Counted from the first letter of the stretch, positions 18,974 to 30,729 are shown. The stretch: DNA of 64,000 nucleotides from Sycobia sp. Sy_11 (GCA_018907035.1 JACCIC010000281.1:124001-188000); one strand, 5' to 3'. Made by a program: numbers and translations. Notes: generated by a model from the sequence alone, not told the origin.

Positions 18974-19960
18974 CTAAGACGGAAAATAATGTGATTTTTT
19001 ATTTAATTTTTCATCTTGCTTTATTTCTTTTAAGTCGATAACATGTATGTGTTCAATTTCCCCCTCTTTATCGTCTTTTAAATCGTAGATTACGGGAGAA
19101 ATTTTTCGTATTACGGTAAATGATCCCTGGTATTTTGGCGCTAATTTTGTGTTGAATACTGCCTGGTTTATTGGATAATTCACGTGTTCTTTTTAACACT
19201 TTTTCTCGAATCCTAGGCATCCATATTCGCCGTCTAAGATCATAATAGTGTTTTTGTTTTTGGGCAATTCGTACTAATTGTATTCTAACGAAGTGCAATG
19301 TATCTTCTATTCGTTTTATCCTATTTTTATTATCTAATTGTCTTAGATCGTTGTTTTCTTTAATTTCCGCTCCTGGAGGACGTAATTTGCTACCAAAATT
19401 TACATAAGCAGGTGTATATTCAGCTGATTCGCTAGAAGCGGTTATGTATGCAAAAGATATTTTCTGTATAGATCGATCTTATTGTCTTTGATTTTCATCT
19501 ACATATTATGAAATCATTATCTTGATCACGCGATTCGCTCGTTCTACTAGTTTTCACTGTGTTGTGTACGATGGTGAACGACGATGTGTGATTTTAGATT
19601 TTTCTAATAATGTTACGAAATCCTTACTTAATAAACTGTCGTCCATTATCCGATATTTTTGGGTCTGGACATGCATGACGTAAGATTATATGTTCTCTTA
19701 TAGCATTTGTCATAGCTTCTTCAGTGACTTAACACAGAGATCATAATTTAATCCACATTGTCATCTTATTTTGCATAACCAAGAGCCACGTATTCAGTTT
19801 GTTTAATTTGCGTTACATACATCATACCTGCAAGTGTTTGTTGTGATACTTTATATTTCCGGCATATATCACAGTTTCGAACGTATTTGGCAGCCACTCT
19901 AAACATTCCAGGCCAATAAAATAGATTTGCTAGACGTGCTATTGTTTTTGCCATGCCACG
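18974..19960 (-). pseudogene. pol: Gypsy 3: integrase remnant
   Basis: Broken integrase of a Gypsy element. Reading 5' to 3' on the minus strand: the zinc-binding domain at 19766-19954 (F-Y-W-P-G-M-F-R ... N-C-D-I-C-R-K-Y-K), then a catalytic-core stretch with many stops. Next comes the target-capture part at about 19330-19440 (Y-T-P-A-Y-V-N-F-G-S-K-L-R-P-P) and the C-terminal domain at 18974-19298. That last part is split over two frames: Y-Y-D-L-R-R-R in one and L-A-P-K-Y-Q-G-S-F-T-V in the other. Integrase would insert the cDNA copy. Multiple frameshifts make this copy inactive. Confidence 0.88.
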
Positions 19961-20329
19961 CCTAGATTTTCAGCTGTAGGATCATTATGCATTTTTTCTA
20001 ATAACTCCTTTTGTTCTGATTTTGAAACACATATTTTCCATTTTAATAGTTCTTATATATTTCATTAAAGTCAAGTGTGTGCAATATGTGTTTGTATAGC
20101 TTATTATTCTCTATACAATAATCAGGATTAGTTCCCAGATCGGTTTTGACGGCTGATATACATTCCATACACTAGTCTTAGTCGGGTTTGTTTACATTAC
20201 ACAGCTCTACAGGTTCGCGATACAGTGTGTTGGCGAGAAGATTATCGTTGCCTGCTCGGTACTTAATTTCGAAGTTATATTAACTAAGTTCGAGAGCCCA
20301 TCTAGCCAACCGTCCCAACGGGTTTTCTA

Positions 20330-21440
20330 TTTTATTTAACCATTTTAAGGACTGGTAATCGGTCAATACAATAAAATGGTAATCTTCAAGATAGTCTCAT
20401 AACTTCCACATGTACCACTTGATCGACAGACACTCGAGCTTCGCTGCAGCATAATTTTTTTCTGCTGGTGTGAGAGCAATAATACGTTCGTTTTCTTCGT
20501 ATGATTGTATAAGGGCCGCCCTACTCTTTCGGTGCTTGAATCGGTTGATAACATAAATGGCTTTTCCCAGTCTGGACAAGCATGGATTGGTGTATTTGTT
20601 AATAATTTTTTTATTTCATAAAATGCTTTTTGTTGTATGTCTCTCCATTTCCATTTAGCTTTTTCCTTTATTAGTTTATGTAGAGCATCTGCAAAATTTG
20701 ATATGTCCTTGAGAAAACGTCTAACCACGATATTAATCCCATGACTCGTCCTATTTCTTTTGCGTTTCTGGGTGGAAACCACTTTGCGACTGTTGCAGTT
20801 TTTCAGGACTGGTATGTAGACCATCTTTATCTACTACATGACCTAGATATTTTAAAATGCGAATGGACATAGTTGCACTTTTGAAAGTTTCGTTTCAATT
20901 TGGCGATTTTTAAGCGCTGAAACACTTCTATTAAACTTTTTAAATGATCGTTCAATGTTTTTGAAATAATGAAACAATGTCATCTAAATATGCAAAATCA
21001 TTTGGAGCCATTTCAGCGGTAATCACCTGGTCCAATAGTCGTTGGAATGTTGCAGGTGCGGAGTGTAGTCCAAAGAGTATGACGGTGAATTCATATAACC
21101 CTTTGCCGGGAACGGTAAATTTAGTGATCAGTCCGCTTTCTGATGTAAGTGCTACTTATCAGTAGCCAATCTTTAAAACAATTGCAGATGGATATATAGC
21201 TTCTCGCAACCTATCTAAAATTACATTAATTTGCGATGACGGATATGCGTCTTTTGTGTGACTATGTTAATTTTTCGAATGTCGACGCAAAAACGATCTT
21301 CTCGATTTTTCTTTTTATCTATGCAAATCGGTGAACTCCAGGTCTACTAGACAGTTGGATTACCCCTTCTATCAACATTTTATCGATTATTAAATTTATA
21401 ATAATTTTCATTATCAGATTTCTTGGCCGATATTTCTGTT
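20330..21440 (-). pseudogene. pol: Gypsy 3: reverse transcriptase and RNase H remnant
   Basis: The clearest frame, 20363-20824, covers the RT connection and start of RNase H (F-L-K-D-I-S-N-F-A-D-A-L-H; W-R-D-I-Q-Q-K-A-F; H-A-C-P-D-W-E-K-P-F; S-T-D-S-S). The RNase H then shifts into the overlapping frame 20397-20579, and DNA at 20330-20400 still encodes Y-H-F-I-V-L-T-D-Y. The RT active-site region is at about 20965-21000, where the minus strand reads F-A-Y-L-D-D-I, the Y-x-D-D box. The plus-strand frame at 20977-21165 is only its complement. Stops and frameshifts are frequent. Confidence 0.85.
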
Positions 21441-21469
21441 TGATTGGAGTATTTTCTTGCAAAACAATT

Positions 21470-22092
21470 TTATTTTGCAATAACGGTGTTGGACCTTTTA
21501 TATTTTCTAATTTTTTTTTCTTTTGAAATAAATTTATTTAATATTTTTTTCTCATTTGTTTTTATGTGCGGTAACCCAAAATCTTCTAATTTACAAATAT
21601 GTTCATTGGTCGCATTTTTTGTTTGAGAAATAATTCGATTATTCATTCGAATTTCGGAATTTAATTTTCTCAATGCATCCATTCCGAGAAGCATTAGCTG
21701 ATTTAATATATCTAATACCAAGAACTTTGATAGAAGTCTTAAGCCTTGAGCTTATATAGATCCCGAAATTAAATCATATAATTTTGCTTCGGAACCGTCG
21801 GTTAATACAGCTATTCTTTTGCTGGCTTTATTTCGAAAACCATAATGCAAACCGACTTTAGATAACTGTTTGTTTACGTATGAACTCACGGATTCCGTAT
21901 CAATAAGTGCATTTTTTTACAGTAACCTATCATTACCTCAGTAAATAATCTATTATCTAATTCGTAATTTTGTTTTAGGTGTATTTTGCATTTCCCGATA
22001 CTGCAACATGCAGTCTCGGGTGACTCCATCTTGACCGCAGTATGAACAGAATAGTTTTCATTCTTTTGTGCATTTAGATCTATCATGTCCAC
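21470..22092 (-). pseudogene. pol: Gypsy 3: aspartic protease remnant and PR-RT linker
   Basis: Two minus frames. In 21886-22092, following C-I-K-Q-type sequence, lies L-K-Q-N-Y-E-L-D-N-R-L-F-T-E-V-M-I-G-Y. In 21470-21721 the reading L-M-L-L-G-M-D-A-L-R-K-L matches the C-terminal retropepsin motif (I/L-L-G-x-D-x-L), followed by a Lys-rich linker toward RT. The DTG/DSG catalytic motif falls in the broken stretch at about 21885-21905 (plus strand 'ggattccgtatcaataagtgc', encoding I-D-T-E-S-V), so the third catalytic position is altered. Inactive. Confidence 0.7.
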
Positions 22093-22550
22093 GCTATTTA
22101 CATTTTCAACAGCATTGAGCTTTATCGTATTTAATGCAACATTGTGTTTTGACGGCCTGTTTGGTCTACCTATTTCTCTGCTATTGAGTGTACGAATTTC
22201 TTGGATGAGATGGCACTTATTTTTATTTCCATTTCAAACTCTCTCTTACTCTTGAAATATTCTTAAACTTTCTGTATTAAATCTACGGTTCGGCAAACTG
22301 CGCTTCGTGGTATGTATATGCGGTATTCGGCAGGCATATTATAATATATTGTTTCTAACTGTTTCTCTTCGCTAAAGCCTTCTCTGCGGCGTGTTAACGT
22401 CATTACCCTATTTATCAAAGACCGAATTGATTCTTTGACCTCTTGTTTCTGTTATTAATTTGATACTCGAAATTTCTCAATTCTCCTGGTGATAAGTAGA
22501 AATTTCTCATTTCTATTTCTAACTCTTCTAATGCATTTGAATTGTACTTC
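22093..22550 (-). pseudogene. gag: Gypsy 3: gag, C-terminal portion
   Basis: Minus-strand gag sequence broken by frameshifts. From 22550 leftward it reads E-E-L-E-I-E-M-R-N-F-Y-L-S-P-G-E-L-R-N-F-E-Y then a stop, followed in another frame by S-I-R-S-L-I-N-R-V-M-T-L-T-R-R and P-A-E-Y-R-I-Y-I-P-R. A Cys-rich stretch near 22095-22115 probably represents the zinc knuckle. The frame is abruptly replaced at about 22550 by the terminus of PLE D; the gag N-terminal piece is at 25032-25235. Confidence 0.75.
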
Positions 22551-22616
22551 TGTCGACTGCCCATATACAAATTAATAAATATTTTTTTATTGGTCTTACA
22601 GTCCAATCAATTCCAT

Positions 22617-22787
22617 CCAAAAATAAAATAAAATAAAAATAAAAATAAAATAAAATAAAAAAATAAAAAATAAAAATAATAATAAAAAATAAGAAATAAA
22701 AATAAAAAATAATAAAAATAAAATAAAAAAATAAAAATTAAAAATAAAAATTAAAAATAAAAATTAAATTAAAAATTAAATTAAAAT
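22617..22787. repeat. AAAAT-rich low-complexity tract in PLE D
   Basis: About 170 bp of aaaat/aaaaat/aaatt repeats, twice the length of the equivalent tract in PLE B (4516-4600). Confidence 0.9.
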
Positions 22788-22793
22788 TATAAT

Positions 22794-22808
22794 GACAGTC
22801 AGACTGTC
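22794..22808. repeat. 15 bp palindrome GACAGTCAGACTGTC, PLE D
   Basis: Identical to the PLE B and PLE C copies; a partial second palindrome CAGTCTGACTG is at 22883-22893. Confidence 0.9.
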
Positions 22809-22917
22809 CTTGTTTACATTCACCCCCGTAGACTAATCTGAAAATAAAATATTAGCTGAAAAAATTCTTTGTTAGTAAAGTGCAGTCTGACTGTCCCCAA
22901 CACCCTTACCTAATTGA

Positions 22918-22969
22918 AGACTTGTCCAACGTTTCGAGCTCGCTACGGCTCCTCATCAGGGACTAATCT
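22918..22969 (-). ncRNA. Hammerhead ribozyme, PLE D
   Basis: Same sequence as the PLE B ribozyme: core CUGAUGAG, stem II GAGC/GCUC, GAAAC, minimal stem III, cleavage-site GUU, and stem I from GUCC/GGAC extended by AGA/UCU. All core residues are intact. Confidence 0.82.
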
Positions 22970-23064
22970 AAACTTTATATTCTAATCTATATATACCCAT
23001 CCCCACCATCAAATTTCGTAAATTAAATATAAATTCCCCCTCTACACAAATTGTCCAAAACCAA

Positions 23065-23610
23065 TCAATTTAATAAGGAATGATAAACACTGTCCAATCT
23101 ACCAGACTCTAACATTAAATTCACATTATTTCGATTCTTGGAAATGTGAATACTTTCAAGACTCTCCCGTTTATACTTATTATTAATATCATGTTCCAAA
23201 ATATCCACATTCACAAAATCAAAAGAATGTAAAAACTTTAAACAATGCTCTTTTAAACCAGAAGTAATATGTGAGCTACGTAAACTATATTTATGCTCAT
23301 AAATTCTCTTTTTTAAATATCTACCTGTTTGTCCAATATAGTATTTATCACAATCCATGCAATTAATCTTGTAAACAACTCCTGACTTTAAGCATAAATC
23401 ATCCTTATCTTTGCAATTATTAAACAATCTACTTAAATTATTGCGATTTTTAAAGAAAATTTGAATGTTATATTTCCGAAAATTTCTTTTTATTCTTTCA
23501 GATAATCCTTGAACATATGGTAAGACAATAATTTTGCCTCCGTTAAAATCAATTCCTGCACTATGTCTATTTTCGGTATTATAAATGTCAAACAATCTCT
23601 CAGCAATCAA
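23065..23610 (-). pseudogene. PLE D: GIY-YIG endonuclease
   Basis: An open frame of 181 codons holding the full C-terminal nuclease: C-M-D-C-D-K-Y-Y-I-G-Q-T with the Y-x-x-x...Y-I-G signature, then G-R-Y-L-K-K-R-I-Y-E-H-K, and a conserved tail E-S-I-H-I-S-K-N-R-N-N. It differs from PLE B 4880-5494 at only a few residues. It should be the C-terminal part of a single RT-endonuclease protein, but the frame is separated from the RT palm (23805-24335) by a stop and a frame change in 23611-23807. Confidence 0.9.
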
Positions 23611-23804
23611 TCTATTAATAAATTGAATTGGATAGCCATTATTAATAAAAGTCTCTCTTACTATCTGTAAATTATTTAGCTAAAATCTTTATGTGACAAT
23701 TTAATTGCCCTGTCAATGACACCTTTCAATGCTCCAATTTTGTTTCCGAATTGGTGGTGTGAATTAAAATCTAAAAACCTACCTGACCAAGTAGGCTTTC
23801 TGTA

Positions 23805-24335
23805 TCAATTAAGTTTTACCTTATTATTACTACATCTAATTACATTAATGTCCAAAAAACTTAACTGACTATTTAATTCAACCTCCCTTGTAAATTTAAT
23901 TCTGTCATGTACAGAATTGAAAACATCCACCATTTCATCCACAAAAACTTCTGGAACAATTGTAAAGATATCATCAACATATCTCTTAAATATCATTGGT
24001 TCAAAAAGCAATTTTGACAAGGCTATACTTTCCAACTTTTCCATAACTAAATTAGCTATAACCGGTGACAAAGGCGACCCCATTGGACATCCGTATTTTT
24101 GTTCATAAAATTTATTATCAAATGAAAAAATTGTGTTATTAAAAACCAAATTAATTGCTTTAATAAATTCATTCATTGTCAATTTTGTATGCAAATTAAT
24201 TTCATTCCACTTTTCCTGTATAATATCATTTAACAACTCTAAAGGTACATTTGTAAACAAAAATACTACATCCAATGAAATCATCTTGTAGTTTTTCGGA
24301 ATAACAATATCTTTCATTTTATTGAAAAACACCAA
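23805..24335 (-). pseudogene. PLE D: reverse transcriptase palm domain
   Basis: A 176-codon frame with the RT catalytic motifs: motif A (M-I-S-L-D-V-V-F-L-F-T-N-V-P), motif B (Y-G-C-P-M-G-S-P-L-S-P-V-I-A-N-L) and motif C (F-K-R-Y-V-D-D-I-F-T). All three catalytic Asp residues are present. PLE RTs are related to telomerase and prime from nicked DNA. The frame ends K-V-K-L-N then TGA, where PLE C has a TGG Trp codon, so this stop is a point mutation. Upstream, the RT continues in another frame (24314-25015). Confidence 0.92.
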
Positions 24336-25015
24336 CTATCCTTAATATAAGAACTAGTTATTCCAACTATCATAACCAATATATTAGACAAAAATCTAGC
24401 AATATTATAAGTTGGGAAACCTATGGAAGATATTATTATTCTAAATGTCAGATTTTCTTTATGAATCTTGGGAAGCCCATAACATTTTGCCACAGTTCCA
24501 TTTTCACATTTTAAATACTTATATGTAGTATCATTTATATATTCATTTCTTTTCCAATTATTTAATAACTCTTTCAAATGATTTTGTAGCTTAATGATAT
24601 GTGGATTACCAATCTTCAAATAAGTACTATCATCATTTAATATATTATTTATACAATTTATGTAATCAATTTTATTGGAAGCTACAGTTACATTACCTTT
24701 GTCGGTCTTTTGGAAGATTATATTAGGGTTATTTTTCAAAAAATTCTTCGCGGTAATTAAATCATGTATAAAATTACTATTTAAAAAATTATCAAATTTA
24801 TTTTCTCTTTTAAAATTACTAATGACATTAACCAAAGATGCCCTACATTCCTTTTTTACTTCATCATTTAAACCAAAAAGATTACTTTCAACCTCCGCAA
24901 TGATTTCTTTGATCGGGAGATTATTTTTACAATATAATATTCTATGTTTTTTTTTTCTTCTAATGCATTTATATTTATTGCATAATTTCGATTCCATAAC
25001 AGTACGTCTCCTCAA
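24314..25015 (-). pseudogene. PLE D: RT N-terminal (finger) region
   Basis: A 233-codon frame with the PLE RT finger motifs: F-Q-K-T-D-K-G-N-V-T-V-A near residue 105 and C-Y-G-L-P-K-I-H-K near residue 180, followed by F-R-I-I-I-S-S-I-G. A frameshift at about 24320 separates it from the palm. The N-terminal residues may already derive from sequence outside the conserved element. Full-length PLE proteins are longer upstream, so the copy is probably 5'-truncated near 25030. Confidence 0.9.
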
Positions 25016-25031
25016 AGTAATTCAGAATTTC

Positions 25032-25240
25032 TTAACTTCTTAATTCAGTAATTCTTAAAATTTTTTCATCAGTATACTTATACGCGTTTTGTAATTCTCC
25101 TACTCGCTCTATGAAAGCGTATAAATCCTTTTCCATGAAATGACTGTTCAATTTCTTCATTTGATCGAGTATTTTTGGGCTTGAATTAGCTGTTTCATTT
25201 GGTATGTTAAATCTTTGATTATTTTCTCTTCTCATTCTGT
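25032..25240 (-). pseudogene. gag: Gypsy 3: gag N-terminal fragment, right of PLE D
   Basis: A minus-strand frame reading D-L-Y-A-F-I-E-R-V-G-E-L-Q-N-A-Y-K-Y-T-D-E-K-I-L-R-I, the start of a Gypsy capsid core (usually F-I-E-R-V-E-E-L ... K-x-L-x-x-x-P-x-L). The continuation is found 2.5 kb to the left at 22550, past PLE D. Some gag residues appear missing at the junction, so the insertion may have deleted target sequence. Confidence 0.75.
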
Positions 25241-25521
25241 TAATTGATGATGAAATGCCAGGAGGATTTTGTATTTTGCAAGTGTTTAATTTATTTATTT
25301 ATTTAATTTCAATCACATATGTATGCAAATATAAATATTGTTCCGTAAGTACATTAAAGATTTATTTTATAGATTATTTTTATTTATTATTGTCGTTTTG
25401 CATTTATTTATACTAAGTGTCATCTAACGCATTGATCTATTCAATTATGACCAAAATCTCGATAATGTTGAATGAAACAAGAAAAATAAAAAAATTACAT
25501 TTCACATTAAAAAAAATATTC
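25241..25521. other. AT-rich unassigned sequence
   Basis: No frame, repeat match or LTR-like feature seen; it lies where a Gypsy 3 leader would be. Confidence 0.4.
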
Positions 25522-27185
25522 TAATTTTAATAGACATTTCTTTGCAAATATTATAGTTATGTAAGTTAGTGATTCTCCGCTTATCATAACATTGTCAATT
25601 AAAAAACAAGTACTATTTAGAGAAAATTCTTGTTCATACATTTAACCAGTGTTGCTAGGAATGCACTTTTTTCCTCCCTAGCAGCACACGCATAATAACA
25701 AATAGTAATAACAAAATAACATACCATTAACCTACGCATCGTACATAAAAAACCTGCTTAACATGCACTAATACAAAATTTTCCATGTGATTTGTGGATT
25801 ATCCTTTTGCCAACTGTATGAAAATTTAGTACCGTCTCTATTTTAATGTTTAACATAAACAAACCCTTTACAGTTTATTATTATTACAATTATTTATAAC
25901 ATGAATGGCCAAAACCGATTAAAAAATCAATTCAAACAAGATAAAAAAATATATTTTCCTTATTTCTTTTAATAATGACAATATACTAAAATTAAACCTG
26001 TACTAATAAATTGCGTGTTATTTTAGCTAGATCATTAGAGTTGCCTCAGGTTTTTACCCAACAAATTCATAATAATTATTATCAATATAATGTTAATATT
26101 AATGCGAAACCTAGATTTACTTAAGTTAAGTTACATTACTATGCAAATATATCAACTTTGATAATTTGTGGTAAACTAGATCTATAATTCTTTCAATTTC
26201 TTTTACAATGTAAATAAAGATTTTCACCCTTGGACTGATGCAATACAGTTTCTTACAGTAAAAAAAGTTCTACTTGATACGACTTATCTAACATTTCAGT
26301 ACCAGTATTAGTACCACACGGGTTATAAATTAACTAAGTAAGAAAAAAAAACAAATTTTCATATATAATCTTAAATAGTTTATGTTGAAAGGTTTTCTTT
26401 GAATTTATTCCGAAACCAGATCTAATTACTCTATAGAAATTCGTACCCAAATGAATTTCAATCAATTACCTTTCACGGTTTGATCAGAAGTAGGAAAAAA
26501 ACATCATTTGAATTATGAATAACTCAACATTAACATTATGTCTATATTAACTAATTATTATATCTACATTAACTAATAACAAACTGTTTACCAATTATTT
26601 ATGTCTAAAACCCTACATTTCTCTTCCATTCTAAAAAGTTTACAGAAACAAGAAAAAAATTTTTCTTAATAATAATATAACAGGAGCTTTTTCCTTTTTT
26701 CATTTTCTTTTGTTGAATGTACATAATTAATTTGAAATTTCCAGCATAGCAGCAGTTCGAAAAAAAAAACATGAATCACAATGACAGATACCCGCAGATT
26801 TTTAACACTTCATACACTGTTATAACCTAGCTTTCTTTGAAATAACCATGCACGAGAACAAATACATGCCACATTCAATAGATTTGTAGTGCGTTCCCCC
26901 CTAACTCCTTGTGGCCTTCCTAGAAACAGGATATGTAGATTACGGATGGATAATTCTGATAATATATATAATAGGGATACTAGTTTAACTATTAAGCCTG
27001 ATAACAAGAGATTTCCCTTTTTGTATATTAGAATTTTTTCTTAAAGAGTCCAAATGTGGCCGAAGAAGTAAGAAAAAAAAGAAGAAAGAAATACAAGATA
27101 CTAATCCGCTGTAGACGTTTCCCAAGGCGCCCATATTCTTGCTTGCAGTTACTGCTTCTCTTATTTAATTTATTACTTTTAGGTT
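25522..27185. repeat. Dispersed AT-rich repeat, copy B
   Basis: Second copy of the repeat at 6258-8215, same orientation, with the same order of landmark strings but a single unit of the internal segment duplicated in copy A. It ends at 'cttctcttatttaatttatta' (about 27178). The matching continuation 'ttggacgagtcgNcgc' resumes at 27419 after 235 bp not present in A. Confidence 0.8.
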
Positions 27186-28265
27186 TTCCTGTCTCCTTTT
27201 CAGATCCAAAAGCATCTTGATTGCCACTACACTTAGATTAGAGAACGAATTATGTGAAGATAACCTCACTGCCCCTCCGCAGACGGCTGCGTGAGCTACT
27301 CGTAGAGCGGTCAGGTTAGGGGACGGGAGACAATGTCGAGTATAAGGCTTGACGGCGCCCGCGCGAGCACCGTTAAGGTTTCACTTACCGTGAGATGGTG
27401 CATTTTCGTTTTCGTTTTCTTGGACGAGTCGGCGCGGGCGCCTTGCGACACCCATCTCGATATATATAGATATATATACATTGTAATTCTACAAATTGCC
27501 GGTTTCTGAGTGAGTGTGAAAATCGAGTGTGTGCGTATTTGCGAATGAGGTACACTATCTATCGCAAAAGTGCGCGCAGTGAGCTGTGAACAAAGCAAAA
27601 AATAGTGGCAGTGAAAGAATCCTTCTTCGCTATTCAGCCGTCGGACAGAGTAGTCAGGATATACTGCAATACCGCAGTTACTCTCCCAAGCTATCAGCGC
27701 CACCCCGAGTCAAGCCATCAAGTAGCTAGTCAGCACGCCCAGAGTGTCCAGTACTCTCTCCGCTCCACACCCATCTTCGCGTACCCCGAGAGGGCCACCG
27801 CTTGTCCACCAGCGGACGTGTGTCCAGCACACGCCAGCGAGAAGACGCCGCGCCAGCCAGCAGCGAGCGAGAAAGAGCAAGAGAGGACGCCGCGTGAGCC
27901 AGCAGCGAAAGAGACAGAGAGAAAGCAGCGAGAGAAACCTGCCGACAGCATCTTCGTCAGCTACGGCAAGTAGAGTTTGCATAATGATATTAAATATATG
28001 TTCGCGCCCGCCGCCGCCGGCGCCATGCATAGTGCGCGCATGCTCGGTGTTACCGAGTGATTCCTATGCATTCCCCTTTCCCCGTCCCCCGCGTGCGCGT
28101 ATGTTACTTCATACCTCTCGTATATAGCGATGTCGCGGAATCCGCTCGCGGTGAGTTACCGCTGTAAATATTATATGTGTCAGCCGCGTGAATAAAGCAT
28201 TTTAATTCTTATCGGAAAATACAGTTCTTAATTATTCATTTCCACGTTCCTCCCCCTTAGATTAG
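27186..28265. repeat. LTR-like GC-rich region with poly(A) signal
   Basis: A sharp GC-rich island in AT-rich surroundings. It contains a TATATATAGATATATATA tract at about 27460-27478 followed by low-stop GC-rich DNA. A poly(A) signal AATAAA lies at about 28190-28195, followed within ~50 bp by a T/G-containing stretch. This order suits the U3-R-U5 of an LTR on the plus strand. The plus-strand frames (27605-27973, 27744-28127), rich in Arg, Pro, Ala and Glu, look like composition artefacts. No second LTR or target duplication was found. Confidence 0.4.
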
Positions 28266-29344
28266 CCACAACAGCTACGAGAACAGCGGCCTGACGAGAT
28301 ACGACTACGTATTGAATGGACGTAACCAAGTAAGATCTATAGGTTACAACATATATAGTTTTATATTATTCTAATTATATTGTTTTAAAAGAAGAATTAT
28401 CATAACGAAGTTTTATCATAACGATTGGAATGTTTGATATCTGACAAGGGATATACTTTGATTTTCAAGTTACTTGAAGTGATAAAAATTAGTTTGGTAT
28501 TCAAATTTTAAATTATGATAGATTTAGAATTTGAATTTATCATAAATTTAGATATATCAATCAAATAGTTATATTAATACAGTTTTAATATAAGTATAAA
28601 ATCTTTATTATTACAAATTAGTAACATTAACGGTCATATAACCTAACAATTACCTGACATTACTTAGTGGTCCAAAAGTGTCGTCACCGTGTATATCGGT
28701 AACAGATCCATGTATTGAATTGAGACGGTTCATTTTATTTGACATACCTATTTCAGAACGACTATTCATTTTAATAAATGATTTTGAAGTATCTAAACTG
28801 AAAAATATTTTTTCTTTCAATTTATCTCAAAAGCCATGAAATATTTTGTCATATGCGAATAAATATAAAATTAATCATTTGATTATAGTAAAACATACAA
28901 ATTATTTATAACAGTAAAAAAATTTTTAAGAAAATTTCTGGTGCGCTGTAAAATACATTGTAATTGAATCTATGTAAATACATAAATAAGATAAATAATA
29001 ATATATCAAGATACATGTAAGTACTCATAGCAGTAAGCATCTAAGAATAATGATATTGAGTGAGAAACCATAGAAATTATATTAAATTAAACAAGATATA
29101 CTCAATCATGACAAATTAAATAACGTACATTTTTATAATAATACATACACCTGATTTCTCTCCATGTATTTTGAGACGCTGAATTATTACAAACTAAATA
29201 TTAACTGTCTCAATTTCCTCAATGATAAACCACTTATTGGACTGCTAGAATTATAAAAGGTCTCGGCTATACCAACTTAATATGAAATCGAATAGACTTG
29301 GTGATCTATATACTTAACACTCAGTGGTAGGTATTCCATATGAT
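28266..29344. other. AT-rich unassigned sequence
   Basis: About 1.1 kb without a defensible frame, repeat match or RNA motif. Confidence 0.5.
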
Positions 29345-29740
29345 CAAATTTGACCCAGACTGGTGCATTTAAAATCCGCGCATAAACTGAATTAGTAAAA
29401 TTTTTTTTCCTATATTGGTACAATCATTCTTGATGTTCATGTGAAATTTGAGCGTCATATCTCCATTACTGTATGTTTGTCAGCTGTTTTTTTACGATGC
29501 AAAAAGTTTGTCTGGCGACATTGACTATGGAAGAAAAAGTTCATTGAGTTTACTTTAAATTTTGTATTTCCAGTGGAATTACGGCTATAGAATCGTTGAA
29601 AATGTTGCAGACGTCTTTTGGGGAGTCTACTTTATCGCCAACGCAAGTATTTGTGGCACTGCCCATTCGCCGAAAATGAAGGTGATGTTCAGCGTTTCTT
29701 TTTATTACAGCGTTTCTTTTAAAGCAGAGTGAATGATGTT
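29345..29740 (+). mobile_element. 3'-truncated mariner stub, same family as 3253-4090
   Basis: It matches the left half of the mariner at 3253: terminal region 'actggtgcatttaaaatccgcgc', 'taaaattttttttcctatattgg', then 'gcgtcatatctccatta' and the transposase start (about 29520). The coding part is broken by a frame change after E-K-V-H and ends at about 29690 in the N-terminal domain. The right inverted repeat is missing. Confidence 0.8.
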
Positions 29741-30714
29741 CAGATTACAGTTGACAGTTAACAAATGAGAGTTGATAGCTGATAGTTATGATATTACTTG
29801 CACAGCTTGTCAAATCAAAAAGTTAAAGTTTACAGTCTTCTAGTCTCATTCTCGATAATTTTAGCATTGGAGAGCCCATTAGATGCTAAAATAATTGAGT
29901 TGCATGTTAAATAATAATATCTGTTCAGATTCTATATAAGATGATGATTCCGAGAATCACTTTGATTCACTGGATTAATTAATGGTGAATGAACAATATT
30001 CAAATCTATGGATAAAGATAAAAATAAACCTTGTTTTATTGAGTAATTTCTGTCTATTATTCAGTATATACTATGTTTCTTTTGCTGTATATATCCGATC
30101 CTATGCACAAAACTTTAAATCACGACTTTGGTCATGAATTTCTTCAGAATAGTCTAAATATTCAACCTCAACAATATAGCCTATATCTAAAGCATCTGAA
30201 GCATTTATCAAGACTGTGTTGATTTCATATTGAATCTATTCAAGTTTTCCAGTTGGTAGTGTTGAACAGAGTGTAAATTTATATTGTAAGCAGGTAAGAA
30301 AAGGGCGTACGGACAAACTGTATATTTGCGAGGGGAAAGGGAAAAACCCATCGTTGTCTGTACTGAGACATGCTAGGGTCACCTCCACATTATTGTGGAA
30401 GTTCAGTTAAGAGAGAGCCATCAGCCAAGGAAGAGCTGCATGTTTATTGTATAGTATAGACCTTGAATGAGTCGTGTATTTGTTAAATATATCATTGTAT
30501 TAATTAGTATTATTATAGTTTATATTATATACATTAGAAAACTAAAGTATTCTTCACTCAATCCTTCACTCTATATATATATTTTACTGGTAGATTCTGT
30601 AGCATTACCTATTGATATAGATTATTCATGTTATAATATAAAAGAGTTTTTCTCTTATTTATTTTATCACATGACGAATCCAAGTACGGATGTTTTTCTC
30701 TGCGTTTCAATAAC
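29741..30714. other. AT-rich unassigned sequence
   Basis: No recognisable element. A plus frame at 30467-30730 is Ile/Tyr/Leu-rich and looks like a low-complexity artefact. Confidence 0.45.
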
Positions 30715-30729
30715 AATACTGGCTTATTA
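30715..30729. repeat. Target-site duplication, left of SINE
   Basis: AATACTGGCTTATTA, identical to 30942-30956. Confidence 0.95.

Larger units (their letters stand above)
22545..25030 (-). mobile_element. PLE D: longest Penelope-like element copy, inserted in Gypsy 3 gag
   Basis: About 2.5 kb on the minus strand: RT N-terminal part (24314-25015), RT palm (23805-24335), GIY-YIG endonuclease (23065-23610), ribozyme (22918-22969), palindromes, A/T-rich tract (22617-22787) and terminus 'ttgaattgtacttctg' at about 22547. Gypsy gag lies on both sides (22093-22550 and 25032-25235), so it inserted into that gag. Coding is broken by one frameshift (about 24320) and a Trp to stop change (23805-23807), with a further frame problem before the endonuclease. 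Sequence identity to PLE B is very high. Confidence 0.9.

Noticed and set aside
20977..21165. Plus-strand 62-codon frame
   Set aside because: The complement encodes the Gypsy RT Y-L-D-D box, so the coding strand is minus.
27605..28127. Plus-strand frames rich in Arg, Pro, Ala and Glu
   Set aside because: They overlap one another and minus-strand frames inside a GC-rich LTR-like region; no domain and no support for translation.
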